A DNA stretch of 64,000 nt from Arthrobacter sp. U41 (lineage in GTDB: Bacteria > Actinomycetota > Actinomycetes > Actinomycetales > Micrococcaceae): the NCBI RefSeq assembly GCF_001750145.1, contig NZ_CP015732.1:558001-622000 (forward strand). The letters run 5' to 3'. Below, in pieces: positions 25,358 to 34,697 of the stretch. Within the stretch, counting starts at the first letter, position 1, and each line of letters opens with the position of its first letter. The notes beneath the pieces were generated by a model that saw only the letters and a list, made by a program, of their open reading frames with translations, did not search any database and was not told where the DNA came from. Both the position numbers and the translations under genes were made by a program.

Positions 25358-27028
25358 ATGGAGAAGCCCAGCACACCAACGCCCCGCGCGGAAGAACTCA
25401 GCATCGGGAACCCCGACCGGACGCAGCCCGGCAAGCACCGGGGCGGGACGCGGCTGTCCGGACCCACCGCCCTTGCCGCGCTGGCCGGGGTGGCCGCGGC
25501 CGCCGTCGTCCTGTCCGTCGCCGAACTGATCGGCGCGTTCTTCACCGCGCGGGCGACACCGGTGATCGCCCTCGGCTCGACCTTCATCGACTTCACACCG
25601 TCGTGGATGAAGGATTTCGCGATCGCCACCTTCGGCACCAATGACAAGCTCGCCCTGTTCGTCGGCATGGCGGTGACCATCCTGGCCCTCGCCGGCGTCC
25701 TGGGCATCGTGGCGTACCGGAAGTGGGCCCTGGGCGTTGCCGGGGTGCTGCTGATGGGGGCCGTAATCGTCACGAGCGTGGTGACCCGGGCCGGCGTGCA
25801 GCCGCTGGACGCGATCCCCTCGCTGATCGGAACCGCGGCCGGGCTCATGGCGCTCCGCGTCCTGATCACGATGCTGAGGCGGACCCAGCAGCGGCCGGAT
25901 CCCGAGCCGGACCACGGGGTTGACCCGGACCTGGCCGCACAGGATCCGCACCGTCCCGCCACCAGCCGCCGCGCGTTCTTCGCCGCGACCGGGATCACCG
26001 CCGCGGCCTCAGCCGTCGCCGCGACCGGCGGACGCCTGCTCAGCGCGGCCCGCAGCAACGTGGCGCAGGCCCGGGACTCCCTCCAGCTTCCCGCTCCGGC
26101 GAAGCCGGCCCCCGCGGTGCCCGCCGGAGTGCAGTCCTCGGCGCCCGGGGTCACGCCGTGGCTGACGCCCAACAACGACTTCTACCGCATTGACACCGCC
26201 CTGAGCGTGCCCGAAATCAACGTCCAGGACTGGGAACTGCGCATCCACGGCCTGGTGGACCGGGAGGTCCGGCTCACCTTCCAGGACCTGCTCGATGCGA
26301 AGCTGATCGAATCCCACGTCTCGCTGACCTGCGTGTCCAACCCGGTCGGCGGGAACCTGGCCGGCAACGCCAAATGGCTGGGCATGCCCATCCGTGAGGT
26401 GCTCAAAATGGCCGGTCCCAGGGACGGCGCGGACATGGTGCTCTCCACCTCGATCGACGGATTCAGCGCCTCGACCCCGCTGGAGGTCCTCCAGGACGAC
26501 CGCGACGCCATGCTGGCGATCGGCATGAACGGTGAAGCCCTCCCGCTGGAGCACGGGTATCCGGTGCGCATGGTCGTCCCGGGCCTGTACGGCTTCGTCT
26601 CCGCCACCAAATGGGTGGTGGACCTGGAAGTCACCCGTTTCGCGGACAGCAAGGCCTACTGGACGCAGCGCGGCTGGTCCGAGCGCGGACCCATCAAGAC
26701 CATGGCCCGGGTGGAAGTGCCGAAGTCCTTCGCCAAGGTCCCGGCCGGGCGGGTCGCGATCGGCGGCACCGCGTGGGCACAGACGCGGGGCATCACCAAG
26801 GTCGAGGTGCAGATCGACAACGGGCCCTGGACCGAGGCGGTGCTCTCCGCGGAGGCTACCGTCATCACCTGGCGGCAGTGGTCCTTTGACTGGGAAGCCA
26901 CCCCGGGCCCGCACTACATCAAGGCCCGCGCCACCGACGGAACCGGCGAGGTCCAGACGGACCAGCGGGCGGATCCGGTCCCCGACGGCGCATCCGGCTG
27001 GCAGTCGCTAATGGTGACCGTGGAATAA
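25358..27028 (+). CDS. Membrane-anchored molybdopterin-dependent oxidoreductase (sulfite-oxidase fold)
   Basis: About 556 residues from the ATG at 25358; an ATG at 25304 falls inside the repeat element and is less likely. Residues 35-185 hold about four transmembrane segments. A twin-Arg-like SRRAFFAATG follows near 203, then the catalytic domain facing outward. SHVSLTCVSNPVGGN contains the Cys expected to ligate molybdenum, and VRMVVPGLYGFVSATKWV belongs to the cofactor-binding region. A C-terminal immunoglobulin-like dimerisation domain follows. The electron partner and substrate are unknown. Confidence 0.88.
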   Translation: MEKPSTPTPRAEELSIGNPDRTQPGKHRGGTRLSGPTALAALAGVAAAAVVLSVAELIGAFFTARATPVIALGSTFIDFTPSWMKDFAIATFGTNDKLALFVGMAVTILALAGVLGIVAYRKWALGVAGVLLMGAVIVTSVVTRAGVQPLDAIPSLIGTAAGLMALRVLITMLRRTQQRPDPEPDHGVDPDLAAQDPHRPATSRRAFFAATGITAAASAVAATGGRLLSAARSNVAQARDSLQLPAPAKPAPAVPAGVQSSAPGVTPWLTPNNDFYRIDTALSVPEINVQDWELRIHGLVDREVRLTFQDLLDAKLIESHVSLTCVSNPVGGNLAGNAKWLGMPIREVLKMAGPRDGADMVLSTSIDGFSASTPLEVLQDDRDAMLAIGMNGEALPLEHGYPVRMVVPGLYGFVSATKWVVDLEVTRFADSKAYWTQRGWSERGPIKTMARVEVPKSFAKVPAGRVAIGGTAWAQTRGITKVEVQIDNGPWTEAVLSAEATVITWRQWSFDWEATPGPHYIKARATDGTGEVQTDQRADPVPDGASGWQSLMVTVE

Positions 27029-27064
27029 CCGGGGTATCCCCGGCAGGCACCATAGACTTGCTGC

Positions 27065-28081
27065 ATGCCCCTGAATTCACACGCCACCTTCACCGTCGAA
27101 TCCGCCGTCGAACTGGCCGTCGTTGAACGCAGCGGCTTTGTGGAGTCCCGGCACATCGGCTCCGCCGTCCTCATCGCCGGGGACGGCAGCGTCGTCACCG
27201 AACTGGGCGACATCACCACCCCGATTTACGCCAGGTCCACGCTGAAGCCGCTGCAGGCCCTCGCCTCCATGCAGGCCGGCGTCCCCCTCCGCGGCGCGCA
27301 GGCGGCGATCGCCTGCGGCAGCCACGTCGGCTCGCTGGACCACATGGACGTCGTCGAGGGCATGCTCAAGGCCGCAGGGGTCAAGGCGGAGCAGCTCCAG
27401 TGCCCGGCGGCCTGGCCCGAGGATGAGACCGCCCGGAACTGGCTGGTCCGTTCCGAGCGGGGCAAGTCCAAGCTCGCCTTCAACTGCTCCGGAAAGCATG
27501 CCGCGTTCCTCTGGGCCTGCACCGAGAACGGCTGGGACACCAACAGCTACCTCGAGCCCAACCACCCGCTGCAGCAGCGCATCCGCTCCGTGATCGAGGA
27601 GTACTGCGGCGAAAGCATCGCCCACCTGGGCATCGACGGCTGCGGCGCCCCCGTCGCCGCCGTCTCGCTGACCGGGCTGGCCCGGGCGTTCTCCAAACTG
27701 GCCAAGGCACCCGGGGACAAACGCTCCAACGCCCGCGCCGCCACGATCGCCACCGCGATGCTGGACTACCCGTGGGCGGTGCAGGGCAAGGGCGAGTGCA
27801 ACACGGTCGTCATGGACGACCTGGGCATCCTCGCCAAGGTCGGCGCCGAGGGCGTGCTCGTGATGGCCACCCCCACCGGGGCCTCCGTCGCCATCAAGAT
27901 CCTCGACGGCAACATCCGGGCCACCACACTCGTCGGGCTGACCCTGCTGGCGGCCGCCGGCGCCGTCGATGTCCCGGAAGTGGCCAGTGTCCTGGACAAG
28001 GTCGTCACCCCGGTGCTTGGCGGCGGCCGGCCGGTCGGCAAAATCCGTCTGGGCCACGCCGTCTCGGCACTGCTCGACTGA
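27065..28081 (+). CDS. L-asparaginase II family protein (Rhizobium-type)
   Basis: 338 residues of the asparaginase II family unrelated to E. coli AnsA/AnsB. Characteristic segments are YARSTLKPLQALA with the Ser-Thr-Lys nucleophile region, IACGSHVGSLDHMDVV, LAFNCSGKHAAFLW and IDGCGAPVAAVSL. The family hydrolyses asparagine to aspartate and ammonia; the activity here is predicted. A sterol-carrier-like gene follows after 2 bp, suggesting co-transcription. Confidence 0.9.
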   Translation: MPLNSHATFTVESAVELAVVERSGFVESRHIGSAVLIAGDGSVVTELGDITTPIYARSTLKPLQALASMQAGVPLRGAQAAIACGSHVGSLDHMDVVEGMLKAAGVKAEQLQCPAAWPEDETARNWLVRSERGKSKLAFNCSGKHAAFLWACTENGWDTNSYLEPNHPLQQRIRSVIEEYCGESIAHLGIDGCGAPVAAVSLTGLARAFSKLAKAPGDKRSNARAATIATAMLDYPWAVQGKGECNTVVMDDLGILAKVGAEGVLVMATPTGASVAIKILDGNIRATTLVGLTLLAAAGAVDVPEVASVLDKVVTPVLGGGRPVGKIRLGHAVSALLD

Positions 28082-28083
28082 CC

Positions 28084-28491
28084 ATGGCCGTAGCCCGACG
28101 CCGGATAGCCATCGATGAGGGCCGCGCCGCCCTCGCCGCGTGGCAGGCATCCCACGCCCTTACCCCGGATGGCGCCGGTCCGGCCGGCCCGGAAGCCGGC
28201 AGCCCCGTCCCCCGCAGCACGCTGGCGACCGCGGTGCGCTATTCCCTGGAGGAGGTCACCGCCCGGGCCCCCGGAAACTCGGTGGAGGTCCGGGTCCCGC
28301 CGTTCGGCGTCACGCAGTGCGTGGAAGGCCCGCGGCATACCCGCGGCACTCCCCCGAACGTCATCGAGTGCGACGCCGCGACCTGGCTGGCGATGGTCAG
28401 CGGGCAGCTGAGCTGGGCGGACGCCGTCGACGCCGGCCGGGTGGCCGCCTCCGGGCTGCGCGCAGACCTGTCCGGGCTGCTGCCGCTGTAG
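28084..28491 (+). CDS. Sterol-carrier-family (SCP2-like) small protein
   Basis: 135 residues from the ATG 2 bp after the asparaginase stop. VEVRVPPFGVTQCVEGPRHTRGTPPNVIEC and the following WLAMVSGQLSW, with a closing GLRADLSGLLPL, match an actinobacterial sterol-carrier-like family in which a lipid-binding fold is predicted. No catalytic residues are apparent. The partner is unknown; linkage to asparaginase is by position only. Confidence 0.75.
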   Translation: MAVARRRIAIDEGRAALAAWQASHALTPDGAGPAGPEAGSPVPRSTLATAVRYSLEEVTARAPGNSVEVRVPPFGVTQCVEGPRHTRGTPPNVIECDAATWLAMVSGQLSWADAVDAGRVAASGLRADLSGLLPL

Positions 28492-28557
28492 GCGGCCTGC
28501 TGCCGCCTGAGCCGGGCCTGCGCCCGTTTCCCCTGCGCCCGTTCCCCCTGCGCTGCT

Positions 28558-29319
28558 CTACCCGCGCCCGATGAACGGCATCCCGGCGGCGGTGATCACG
28601 AGGGACCCGACGCTGGCCGACGGCGGCATCCCGGCCATCAGCAACACCGCACGGGCCGCGTCCTCGACCGGGAAGGTCGGCTCCACGCGGCTGCTGCCGT
28701 CGGCCTGGAGGGCCCCGGAGCCGACGCCGATCTTGTCCATCAGTTCCGTGGCCGTGTTTCCGATATCAATCTGGCCGCACGTGATGCCGAAGCCGCGGCC
28801 GTCGAGTTCGATGCTCTTGGTCAGCCCGGTCATGGCGTGCTTGGTGACGGTATACGCCACGGTCCGGGGCCGGGGTGAATGCGCCGCGATGGAGCCGTTG
28901 TTGATGATCCGTCCGCCCTGCGGCGACTGCGCCTTCATGGCCCGGACGGCAGCCGCGGCGCACAGCATCGAGCCGGTCAGGTTCACCGCCACCGTGGCGT
29001 CCCAGTCGGCCAGGCTGATCTCGTCCACGGAGCCGGCAGGGCCGAACACGCCGGCGTTGTTGAACAGCACGTCCACGCGCCCCCAGCGCTGGAGGGCTGC
29101 GGCGAAAAGCCGCTCGACGTCGTCGGGCGCGGTGACATCGCAGGGAACGGCGAGCGCCTGGGCATGTCCTGCCCCGGTCTCCAGCAGCTGCGCCTCGCGC
29201 CGGCCGGCCAGCACCACCCGGTACCCGTCGGCGAGCATAAGGCGGGCAACTGCCCTTCCGATCCCCGATCCGGCGCCGGTGACTACGGCTACTCGGCCGG
29301 GCAGGTGCTGTCGTGTCAT
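28558..29319 (-). CDS. Short-chain dehydrogenase/reductase
   Basis: 253 residues from the ATG at 29319. Classical SDR motifs are VVTGAGSGIGRA (cofactor binding), VLFNNAGVFGPAG, the Ser in NNGSIAAHSP, and the catalytic YTVTKHAMTG (Tyr-x3-Lys). The residues after the second strand, LAGRREAQL, favour NADP(H). The substrate is unknown. It converges on the sterol-carrier gene. Confidence 0.92.
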   Translation of the reverse strand: MTRQHLPGRVAVVTGAGSGIGRAVARLMLADGYRVVLAGRREAQLLETGAGHAQALAVPCDVTAPDDVERLFAAALQRWGRVDVLFNNAGVFGPAGSVDEISLADWDATVAVNLTGSMLCAAAAVRAMKAQSPQGGRIINNGSIAAHSPRPRTVAYTVTKHAMTGLTKSIELDGRGFGITCGQIDIGNTATELMDKIGVGSGALQADGSSRVEPTFPVEDAARAVLLMAGMPPSASVGSLVITAAGMPFIGRG

Positions 29320-29381
29320 CCGCCCAGCGTATGCCGAGATTCCACGCCATGACAGTTTTCCGCCAACATTGCGGCCAGGGG

Positions 29382-29726
29382 TCATCCCCCGAGCGGCCGG
29401 CCGTCCCCGCTCCGGCCTGCGCGCCCGCCGGGGTGCCGGCCGGCGCGGTAGCCTGACCAGAACGCGAGCGTCAGCAGGCCGAGGCCGACCAGCGCGACGC
29501 CCGCCCATTTCCCCGCATCCATGATCACCAGGCCCTGGCCGGTGAAGACCTGCTGGGACAGCGGGGCATAGGCAAACCAGCCGAAATCCTCCTGGCGCAC
29601 GGGCTGCAAGAGGCAAACCGTACCCGCCGCCAGCAGGGCTGCGGCCAGCAGCGGCACCGCCAGCCGGGCCAGCCGCCGCTGCCGGGGCGGCCCGGCGTCC
29701 TTGTCCCCCGTTGACTTCGTGGACAC
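29382..29726 (-). CDS. Small two-helix membrane protein
   Basis: 114 residues from the GTG at 29726. Two hydrophobic segments are separated by a polar loop: AVPLLAAALLAAGTVCLL, then QEDFGWFAYAPLSQQVFT outside, then AGVALVGLGLLTLAFWSGY. The tail is Gly/Arg-rich. The pattern is common among actinobacterial hypothetical membrane proteins and no function is known. Confidence 0.7.
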   Translation of the reverse strand: MSTKSTGDKDAGPPRQRRLARLAVPLLAAALLAAGTVCLLQPVRQEDFGWFAYAPLSQQVFTGQGLVIMDAGKWAGVALVGLGLLTLAFWSGYRAGRHPGGRAGRSGDGRPLGG

Positions 29727-29804
29727 ACTGTAACCGCTGGTCAGGGACGCGGGTGCGTGTCCGGGAGGACTTGCGCCGGGAAGTCCGGTGAAGCACAGTG
29801 AAGC

Positions 29805-30680
29805 ATGGCAACCACCGCCGGAGACGCCCTGCTGGCCTATCTCACTGAACAGTTCGCTGACCTGCGGCAGCAGGGCCCGGGGGTCCGCGAGAACCAGGCC
29901 GAATCGATCCACAGGATGCGTGTGGCCGCCCGCCGGCTGCGCTCCCTGCTGGCCTCCGGACGGAGGCTGTTCGAGGACGGCGCCGCGGAGGACCTCAGGT
30001 CCGAACTGCGCTGGCTCTCAGGGGCGCTGGGCGCGGCCCGGGACCCCGGCGTGGTGCAGGCACGGCTCCGGGAACTCCTGGCTGCGGAACCCGAAGAGCT
30101 GGTTCTCGGCCCGGCACCCGCGCGGATCGATGAGGAGCTCGACGCCGCCGCCGCTGCCGGCCTGGAGGGTGCCATTGCGGCCCTGGACAGCGAGCGTTAT
30201 GCGCAGCTGTTGCGCGGCTTTGAAGCCTGGCTCAACGCCGGCAGCCTGTCGGAGCGGGCGTCCCGGCCGCCGCGGAAGACCATCCGGAAGCTTGTTGCCA
30301 GGGACGAGAAGCGCCTGCGCCGCGCGGTGGAGGGCCTCCCCGCGGAGGAGGACCGCACCGCCCGGGATGCGGGGCTGCACGAGGTCCGGAAGGCGGCGAA
30401 ACGGCTGCGCTATTCCGCCGAGCTGGCCGCCTCGCTCGGCGGAGCCCGCGGCGCAAGGAAGGCCCGGCGGACGGCCAGGGCGGCGCGCAACATCCAGACA
30501 TCCCTTGGCCTGCATCAGGACAGCGTGGTGGCCAGGGCGCTGCTGGTGGAGCTCGGCACACGCTCGCTGCGCAGCGGCGAAAACGGTTTCAGCTACGGCC
30601 GGCTGCATGCCAGGGAGGAACAGCTGGCCAGCGATGCGGAGGCCGATTTCCTCAGGCAGTGGCGGAAGTCCCCCGCCTGA
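29805..30680 (+). CDS. CHAD domain protein (polyphosphate-binding)
   Basis: 291 residues covering nearly a whole CHAD domain. The two basic helices IHRMRVAARRLRSLL and LHEVRKAAKRLRYSAEL carry the conserved His, Arg and Lys residues known to bind inorganic polyphosphate. There is no CYTH phosphatase domain attached. The protein may locate to polyphosphate granules (phasin-like role), which is inferred from the family. Confidence 0.9.
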   Translation: MATTAGDALLAYLTEQFADLRQQGPGVRENQAESIHRMRVAARRLRSLLASGRRLFEDGAAEDLRSELRWLSGALGAARDPGVVQARLRELLAAEPEELVLGPAPARIDEELDAAAAAGLEGAIAALDSERYAQLLRGFEAWLNAGSLSERASRPPRKTIRKLVARDEKRLRRAVEGLPAEEDRTARDAGLHEVRKAAKRLRYSAELAASLGGARGARKARRTARAARNIQTSLGLHQDSVVARALLVELGTRSLRSGENGFSYGRLHAREEQLASDAEADFLRQWRKSPA

Positions 30681-30693
30681 CGGCTAAGGACCG

Positions 30694-31404
30694 CTAGCTG
30701 CGGCGGACGCGTGCGGCAAGCTCTCCGATGGCGCTGTCCGCGAGGTTGTCCAGGAGCGCCCGCGGGCTCGCGTAAATCTCAACGGCGCCCGCGTCCCGGA
30801 GTTCCGCTTCGCTGGTGCCACCGCATGTCAGCCCGATGGCGGGGATGTCGAGGTTCCCGGCGGCATAGATGTCCCAGACCGCGTCGCCCACGTAGACCGC
30901 GTCCGAAGCGCGCACACCCAGGGCCTTGAGGGCGGCCACGAGAATGTCCGGCGCCGGTTTGCTCTCCTTGGCGTCAGCCGAGCTCGTGGCCGCGTCAATG
31001 ACGGCATCGCCGCCGACCACGGCCCGCAGCACGTCGAGGTCCCGTTCCCGGGCCGAGGACGCCAGTGCCACCGCGAGCCCGCCGTCGTGGCACCGTTCCA
31101 GCAGCTCGCGGGCGCCATCGAGCGGTCTCAGGGAGGGCCAGAAAGTGGAGAACACGGCCGCGTGTGAGGTCATGATCTCGCTGTCGCGGTCCGTGTCCCG
31201 GTCCGCCGGCAACAGCCTGGCGAGGATCCTGTCCCCGCCCATACCGACCGAGCGGTGGATGTCCGCCATCGGCACGTCGTATCCGGCCTGCCGGAAGGCC
31301 TGCCACCAGGCCAGGGTGTGGACGTAGACGGAATCCACGAGGGTGCCGTCGACGTCGAACAGCACCGCAGCCCTGCGCCGGCCGCGGGGCGGGCCGGCGG
31401 TCAC
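30694..31404 (-). CDS. HAD-superfamily hydrolase, phosphoglycolate-phosphatase-like
   Basis: 236 residues from a GTG start. Motif I is LFDVDGTLVDS with both Asp residues; motif II is VALASSARERD; motif III/IV is the Lys in AKESKPAPDILVAAL and YVGDAVWDIYAA. The cap region HTLAWWQAFRQAGYDV is typical of beta-phosphoglucomutase/phosphoglycolate-type members. The substrate cannot be fixed. It converges on the CHAD gene. Confidence 0.9.
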   Translation of the reverse strand: MTAGPPRGRRRAAVLFDVDGTLVDSVYVHTLAWWQAFRQAGYDVPMADIHRSVGMGGDRILARLLPADRDTDRDSEIMTSHAAVFSTFWPSLRPLDGARELLERCHDGGLAVALASSARERDLDVLRAVVGGDAVIDAATSSADAKESKPAPDILVAALKALGVRASDAVYVGDAVWDIYAAGNLDIPAIGLTCGGTSEAELRDAGAVEIYASPRALLDNLADSAIGELAARVRRS

Positions 31405-31462
31405 CGGGGCTGCTGTTTCCTCGGCCGGGGTTCCCGGAGCCGGAAGGCTGTCACTCCCCGAC

Positions 31463-31771
31463 TCAGTGATGGGCCCGCGCTCGCTTTCCGGCTGCCAGCG
31501 ATCCGCCGGACGGGGAGGCTCCGCGGCTGGCGCCGCGGCCGGTCCTTCGGTTCACTCCGGCGAGCGGCCCCATCGGCGCGGACTGCCCGCCGGCGCTGCG
31601 GTCCCGGATCAGCCCCGTGCCGGCGATTTCCCGGGCCTGCGCCACCCCGGCCACGGCGGCCCTTTTGGTCGGAAACGTGACGGACACCGCCATCAGGCTG
31701 CCGGCACCGTCCAGCATCCGGATCCGGTAGCCGCCGTCGGGCGCGTCCACGAGCTCGAAATATCCAGCCAT
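31463..31771 (-). CDS. DUF1508 (YegP-like) small protein
   Basis: 102 residues. The first half is one DUF1508 unit: YFELVDAPDGGYRIRMLDGA, then TFPTKRAAVAGVAQAREIA. The second half is basic, Gly/Ser/Arg-rich and probably disordered. The start is supported by GAGGAG 7 nt upstream. A 12-bp palindrome lies about 42 bp before the start, a motif also found near two other genes in the window. DUF1508 proteins are small and of unknown role. Confidence 0.82.
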   Translation of the reverse strand: MAGYFELVDAPDGGYRIRMLDGAGSLMAVSVTFPTKRAAVAGVAQAREIAGTGLIRDRSAGGQSAPMGPLAGVNRRTGRGASRGASPSGGSLAAGKRARAHH

Positions 31772-31808
31772 CGCAGTCTCCTCACTCCTGTACCCCCGCG
31801 TTGGGATA

Positions 31809-31825
31809 TTAGTAAGTATACTTAT
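31809..31825. promoter_or_regulatory. 17-bp near-palindrome upstream of the DUF1508 gene
   Basis: TTAGTAAGTATACTTAT contains the perfect 12-bp palindrome TAAGTATACTTA. It aligns without gaps to sites at 59749 and 61845 (consensus YYARTAAGYAWRCTKAY), all upstream of reverse-strand genes, so a shared transcription factor is plausible. Confidence 0.5.
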
Positions 31826-31956
31826 CTAAAGTGTGGAGGAAAACCCCAACCCTGGCCGGCGGACCGCGCGACCGCGCAGGTTCCGGCCGGGCCCGGGCCG
31901 CCGGCGCCCCGGAACCGCCGTCGGGCCACGCCTCCCCCGTCGGCGCCGCGTCCTCT

Positions 31957-33750
31957 TCAACGCCCCGGGAACGGGCTGTCGCTGCGGCGCACGTGGTCTT
32001 CGTGCAGCTCCAGCGCGCTCATCACCAGGGCGAAATGGCTGAAGGCCTGCGGCGTATTTCCCAGCTGGCGCCCGTCCTCGATGTTCCATTCCTCGCTGAG
32101 GAGTCCGACGTCGTTGCGCAGCGCCAGCAGCCGCTCGAACAGTTCCCGCGCCTCGTGGTGCCGGCCCGCCCCCAGGAGCGCTTCCACCAGCCAGAACGAA
32201 CAGGCGATGAACACCCCTTCCCCGCCCGGCAGCCCGTCGTCGCACTCCTCCGGCTTGTAGCGGCGCAGGAAACCGTTGTGGGTCAGTTCACGCTGGACAG
32301 CATCAATCGTTCCGATGACGCGCGGGTCATCCGGGGGCAGGAACCCGACGCGCGGGATGAGCAGCAGGCTGGCGTCGAGCTCGGGCCGCCCGTAGGACTG
32401 CACGAAGGTGTTGCGTTCGGCGTCGAAACCCTTGGACAGGACATCGGCATGGATGGTGTCCCGGAGTTCCTCCCAGCGGTCCGCGGGGCCGGTCAGGCCG
32501 AACTCGCGGACGCCCTTGACCATCCGGTCGGCAGCCACCCACGCCATCACCTTGGAGTGGGTGAAATGCCTCCGCGGTCCGCGCATTTCCCAGAGCCCGT
32601 TGTCGGGCCGGTCCCAGGCCGTCTCCAGGTGGTCCATCAGGGCGAGCTGCACGTCCCAGGATTCGTCGGTGCTGGTCAGCAGCGAATTCCGGGTCAGCGA
32701 CAGGCAGTCCAGCACCTCGCCCCAGACATCCAGCTGAAGCTGGCCGGCCGCGCCGTTCCCGGTCCGGACCGGCGGGGAATTCTCATAGCCCCGCAGCCAG
32801 GGAAGTTCCACCTCGGGCAGGCGGCGCTCGCCGTGGATGCCATACATGATCTGCAGGTCCTTGGGGTCCCCCGCCACTGCCCGCAACAGCCAGTCGCGCC
32901 AGGAAGCGGCCTCGTCGGTGTAACCTGCCGCGAGCAGTGCCTGAAGCGTCAGGGTGGCGTCGCGGAGCCAGCAGAAGCGGTAGTCCCAGTTCCGTCCGCC
33001 GCCGAGTTCCTCCGGCAGGGAGGTCGTCACGGCGGCCACGATTCCGCCGGTCGGGGCAAAGGTCAGTGCCTTGAGCGTGATCAGCGAGCGCTGCACGGCC
33101 GCCCGGTAGGGGCCGGTCACGGTGCACTTGGCGGACCAGCGCCGCCAGAATTCCTCTGTCGATGCCAGGACCAGCTCCGGGTCCACCCTGCGGGGAGGGC
33201 ACAGGTGGCTCGGCGCCCAGGCCAGCACGAACGGCACCCGGTCCCCCGCTTTGACGGTGAACTCGCTGATCGTACGCAGCCGTTCACCCCGCAGCGGCGC
33301 GTCGGTCACGAGGTACGCGGCATCGGGACCGGCGATCGCGTGGATCCCGTGCTCGTCGTGGCGGACCCAGGGGACGATGTGGCCGTAGTCGAAGCGAAGG
33401 ACGAGCTCACCGCGCATCCTGACCGTGCCGCGGACGCCCACCACAATCCGCACGATGTCCGCCACCTCGTCCCGGGGCGGCATAAAGTCGATGACCTTGA
33501 CCTTTCCGGCGGGCGTCTCCCACTCGGTTTCCAGGATGAGGGTGTCCTTGCGGTAATGCCTGCGCGTGCATTCGCCGCCGCCCTCGGGCGCCAGCAGCCA
33601 GCGCCCGGCCCTGGGTGCATCCAGCAGCGCGCTGAAGCAGGCCGGCGAGTCGAAGCGCGGCAGGCAAAGCCAGTCGATCGAACCTTCCGTGCTGATCAGG
33701 GCCGCCGTGTGGAGATCGCCGACCAGTGCGTAGTCTTCAATGCGAGCCAT
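31957..33750 (-). CDS. Glycoside hydrolase family 15 (glucoamylase/trehalase-like)
   Basis: 597 residues. The family start RIEDYALVGDLHTAALI and SIDWLCLPRFDSPACF opens the N-terminal beta-domain. The (alpha/alpha)6 barrel contains GGGRNWDYRFCWLRDATLTL and, near the end, SEEWNIEDGRQLGNTPQAFSH, which carries the second catalytic Glu. Actinobacterial members of this group include trehalases as well as glucan 1,4-alpha-glucosidases; the sequence does not decide. There is no signal peptide, so it is cytoplasmic. An inverted repeat GGCAC-TTACA-GTGCC lies directly upstream of the ATG. Confidence 0.92.
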   Translation of the reverse strand: MARIEDYALVGDLHTAALISTEGSIDWLCLPRFDSPACFSALLDAPRAGRWLLAPEGGGECTRRHYRKDTLILETEWETPAGKVKVIDFMPPRDEVADIVRIVVGVRGTVRMRGELVLRFDYGHIVPWVRHDEHGIHAIAGPDAAYLVTDAPLRGERLRTISEFTVKAGDRVPFVLAWAPSHLCPPRRVDPELVLASTEEFWRRWSAKCTVTGPYRAAVQRSLITLKALTFAPTGGIVAAVTTSLPEELGGGRNWDYRFCWLRDATLTLQALLAAGYTDEAASWRDWLLRAVAGDPKDLQIMYGIHGERRLPEVELPWLRGYENSPPVRTGNGAAGQLQLDVWGEVLDCLSLTRNSLLTSTDESWDVQLALMDHLETAWDRPDNGLWEMRGPRRHFTHSKVMAWVAADRMVKGVREFGLTGPADRWEELRDTIHADVLSKGFDAERNTFVQSYGRPELDASLLLIPRVGFLPPDDPRVIGTIDAVQRELTHNGFLRRYKPEECDDGLPGGEGVFIACSFWLVEALLGAGRHHEARELFERLLALRNDVGLLSEEWNIEDGRQLGNTPQAFSHFALVMSALELHEDHVRRSDSPFPGR

Positions 33751-33896
33751 GGCACTTACAGTGCCACACCCGCTTGCCCGGGGATAGGATCCGAAGATCC
33801 GGAAACGGAACTCCGGAAGTCCGTCCCCACAGGCCAGCCGGTGGGCGGGCCGGGGAAGGTCCGGCGGGCACGGCCGGACGCGAAAGGGGGAGCCGG

Positions 33897-34637
33897 ATGA
33901 ACAGCGGAACCGTGCATATCGGAACCAGCGGCTGGAGCTACGACCACTGGGAGAACGTGCTCTACCCTCCCGGACTGCCCGCCCGGGACCGGCTGGCGTA
34001 CTACGCGGCCCGTTTCACCACGGCGGAGCTCAATGCCAGTTTTTACCGCTGGCCCAGGGACACCTCCTTCGCCAGCTGGCGGCGGCGGCTTCCGCCCGGG
34101 TTCCTGCTCTCCGTCAAGGCCCCGCGGGGACTGACGCACGGGAAGAAGCTCTACGCACCGGAGGTGTGGATCGAGCGGATTGCCCGGTGCTGGCACGAGC
34201 TCGGTGAGAAGCGCGCGGTGCTGCTGGTCCAGCTCCCGCCGGCGTTCGCCCGGGACGACGCACGGCTGGAGTACTTCCTGACGGCGCTGCCCGGCTGGAT
34301 CCGGGTCAGCGTGGAGTTCCGCCATGAAAGCTGGGACCGGCCCGAGGTCTACGCGCTGCTGGAACGCCACGGAGCCGCGTACTGCATCATGAGCGGCGCC
34401 GGACTCCCGTGCGTCCTGCGCGCCACCGCGCCGTTCGTGTATGTCCGGCTGCACGGGCCGGACCGGGACCACCTCTATGGCGGCTCGTACCCGGACAACG
34501 ACCTGCGCTGGTGGGCGGACCGGATCCGCGAATGGCAGGCGGCCGGCCGGGAGGTCTTCGTGTATTTCAACAACGACGGCGGGGGAAACGCCGTGCGCAA
34601 CGCCGACGCCCTGCGGCACCTGCTGGGCGCCGCCTGA
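33897..34637 (+). CDS. DUF72 domain protein
   Basis: 246 residues from the ATG at 33897, preceded by AAAGGGGG. DUF72 hallmarks are HIGTSGWSYDHWENVLYP, AELNASFYRWP, FLLSVKAPRGLTH, VSVEFRHESWDRPEVY and YVRLHGPDRD, ending in VYFNNDGGGNAVRNA. The fold is a TIM barrel; the biochemical function is not settled, although an iron-sulfur or nuclease role has been suggested for the family. Confidence 0.9.
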   Translation: MNSGTVHIGTSGWSYDHWENVLYPPGLPARDRLAYYAARFTTAELNASFYRWPRDTSFASWRRRLPPGFLLSVKAPRGLTHGKKLYAPEVWIERIARCWHELGEKRAVLLVQLPPAFARDDARLEYFLTALPGWIRVSVEFRHESWDRPEVYALLERHGAAYCIMSGAGLPCVLRATAPFVYVRLHGPDRDHLYGGSYPDNDLRWWADRIREWQAAGREVFVYFNNDGGGNAVRNADALRHLLGAA

Positions 34638-34697
34638 GCCGCGGGCATTTTCGGACGCAGTCCCCGGCGGGAGGGGCCCTTGTGGCAGAGTGGAGGC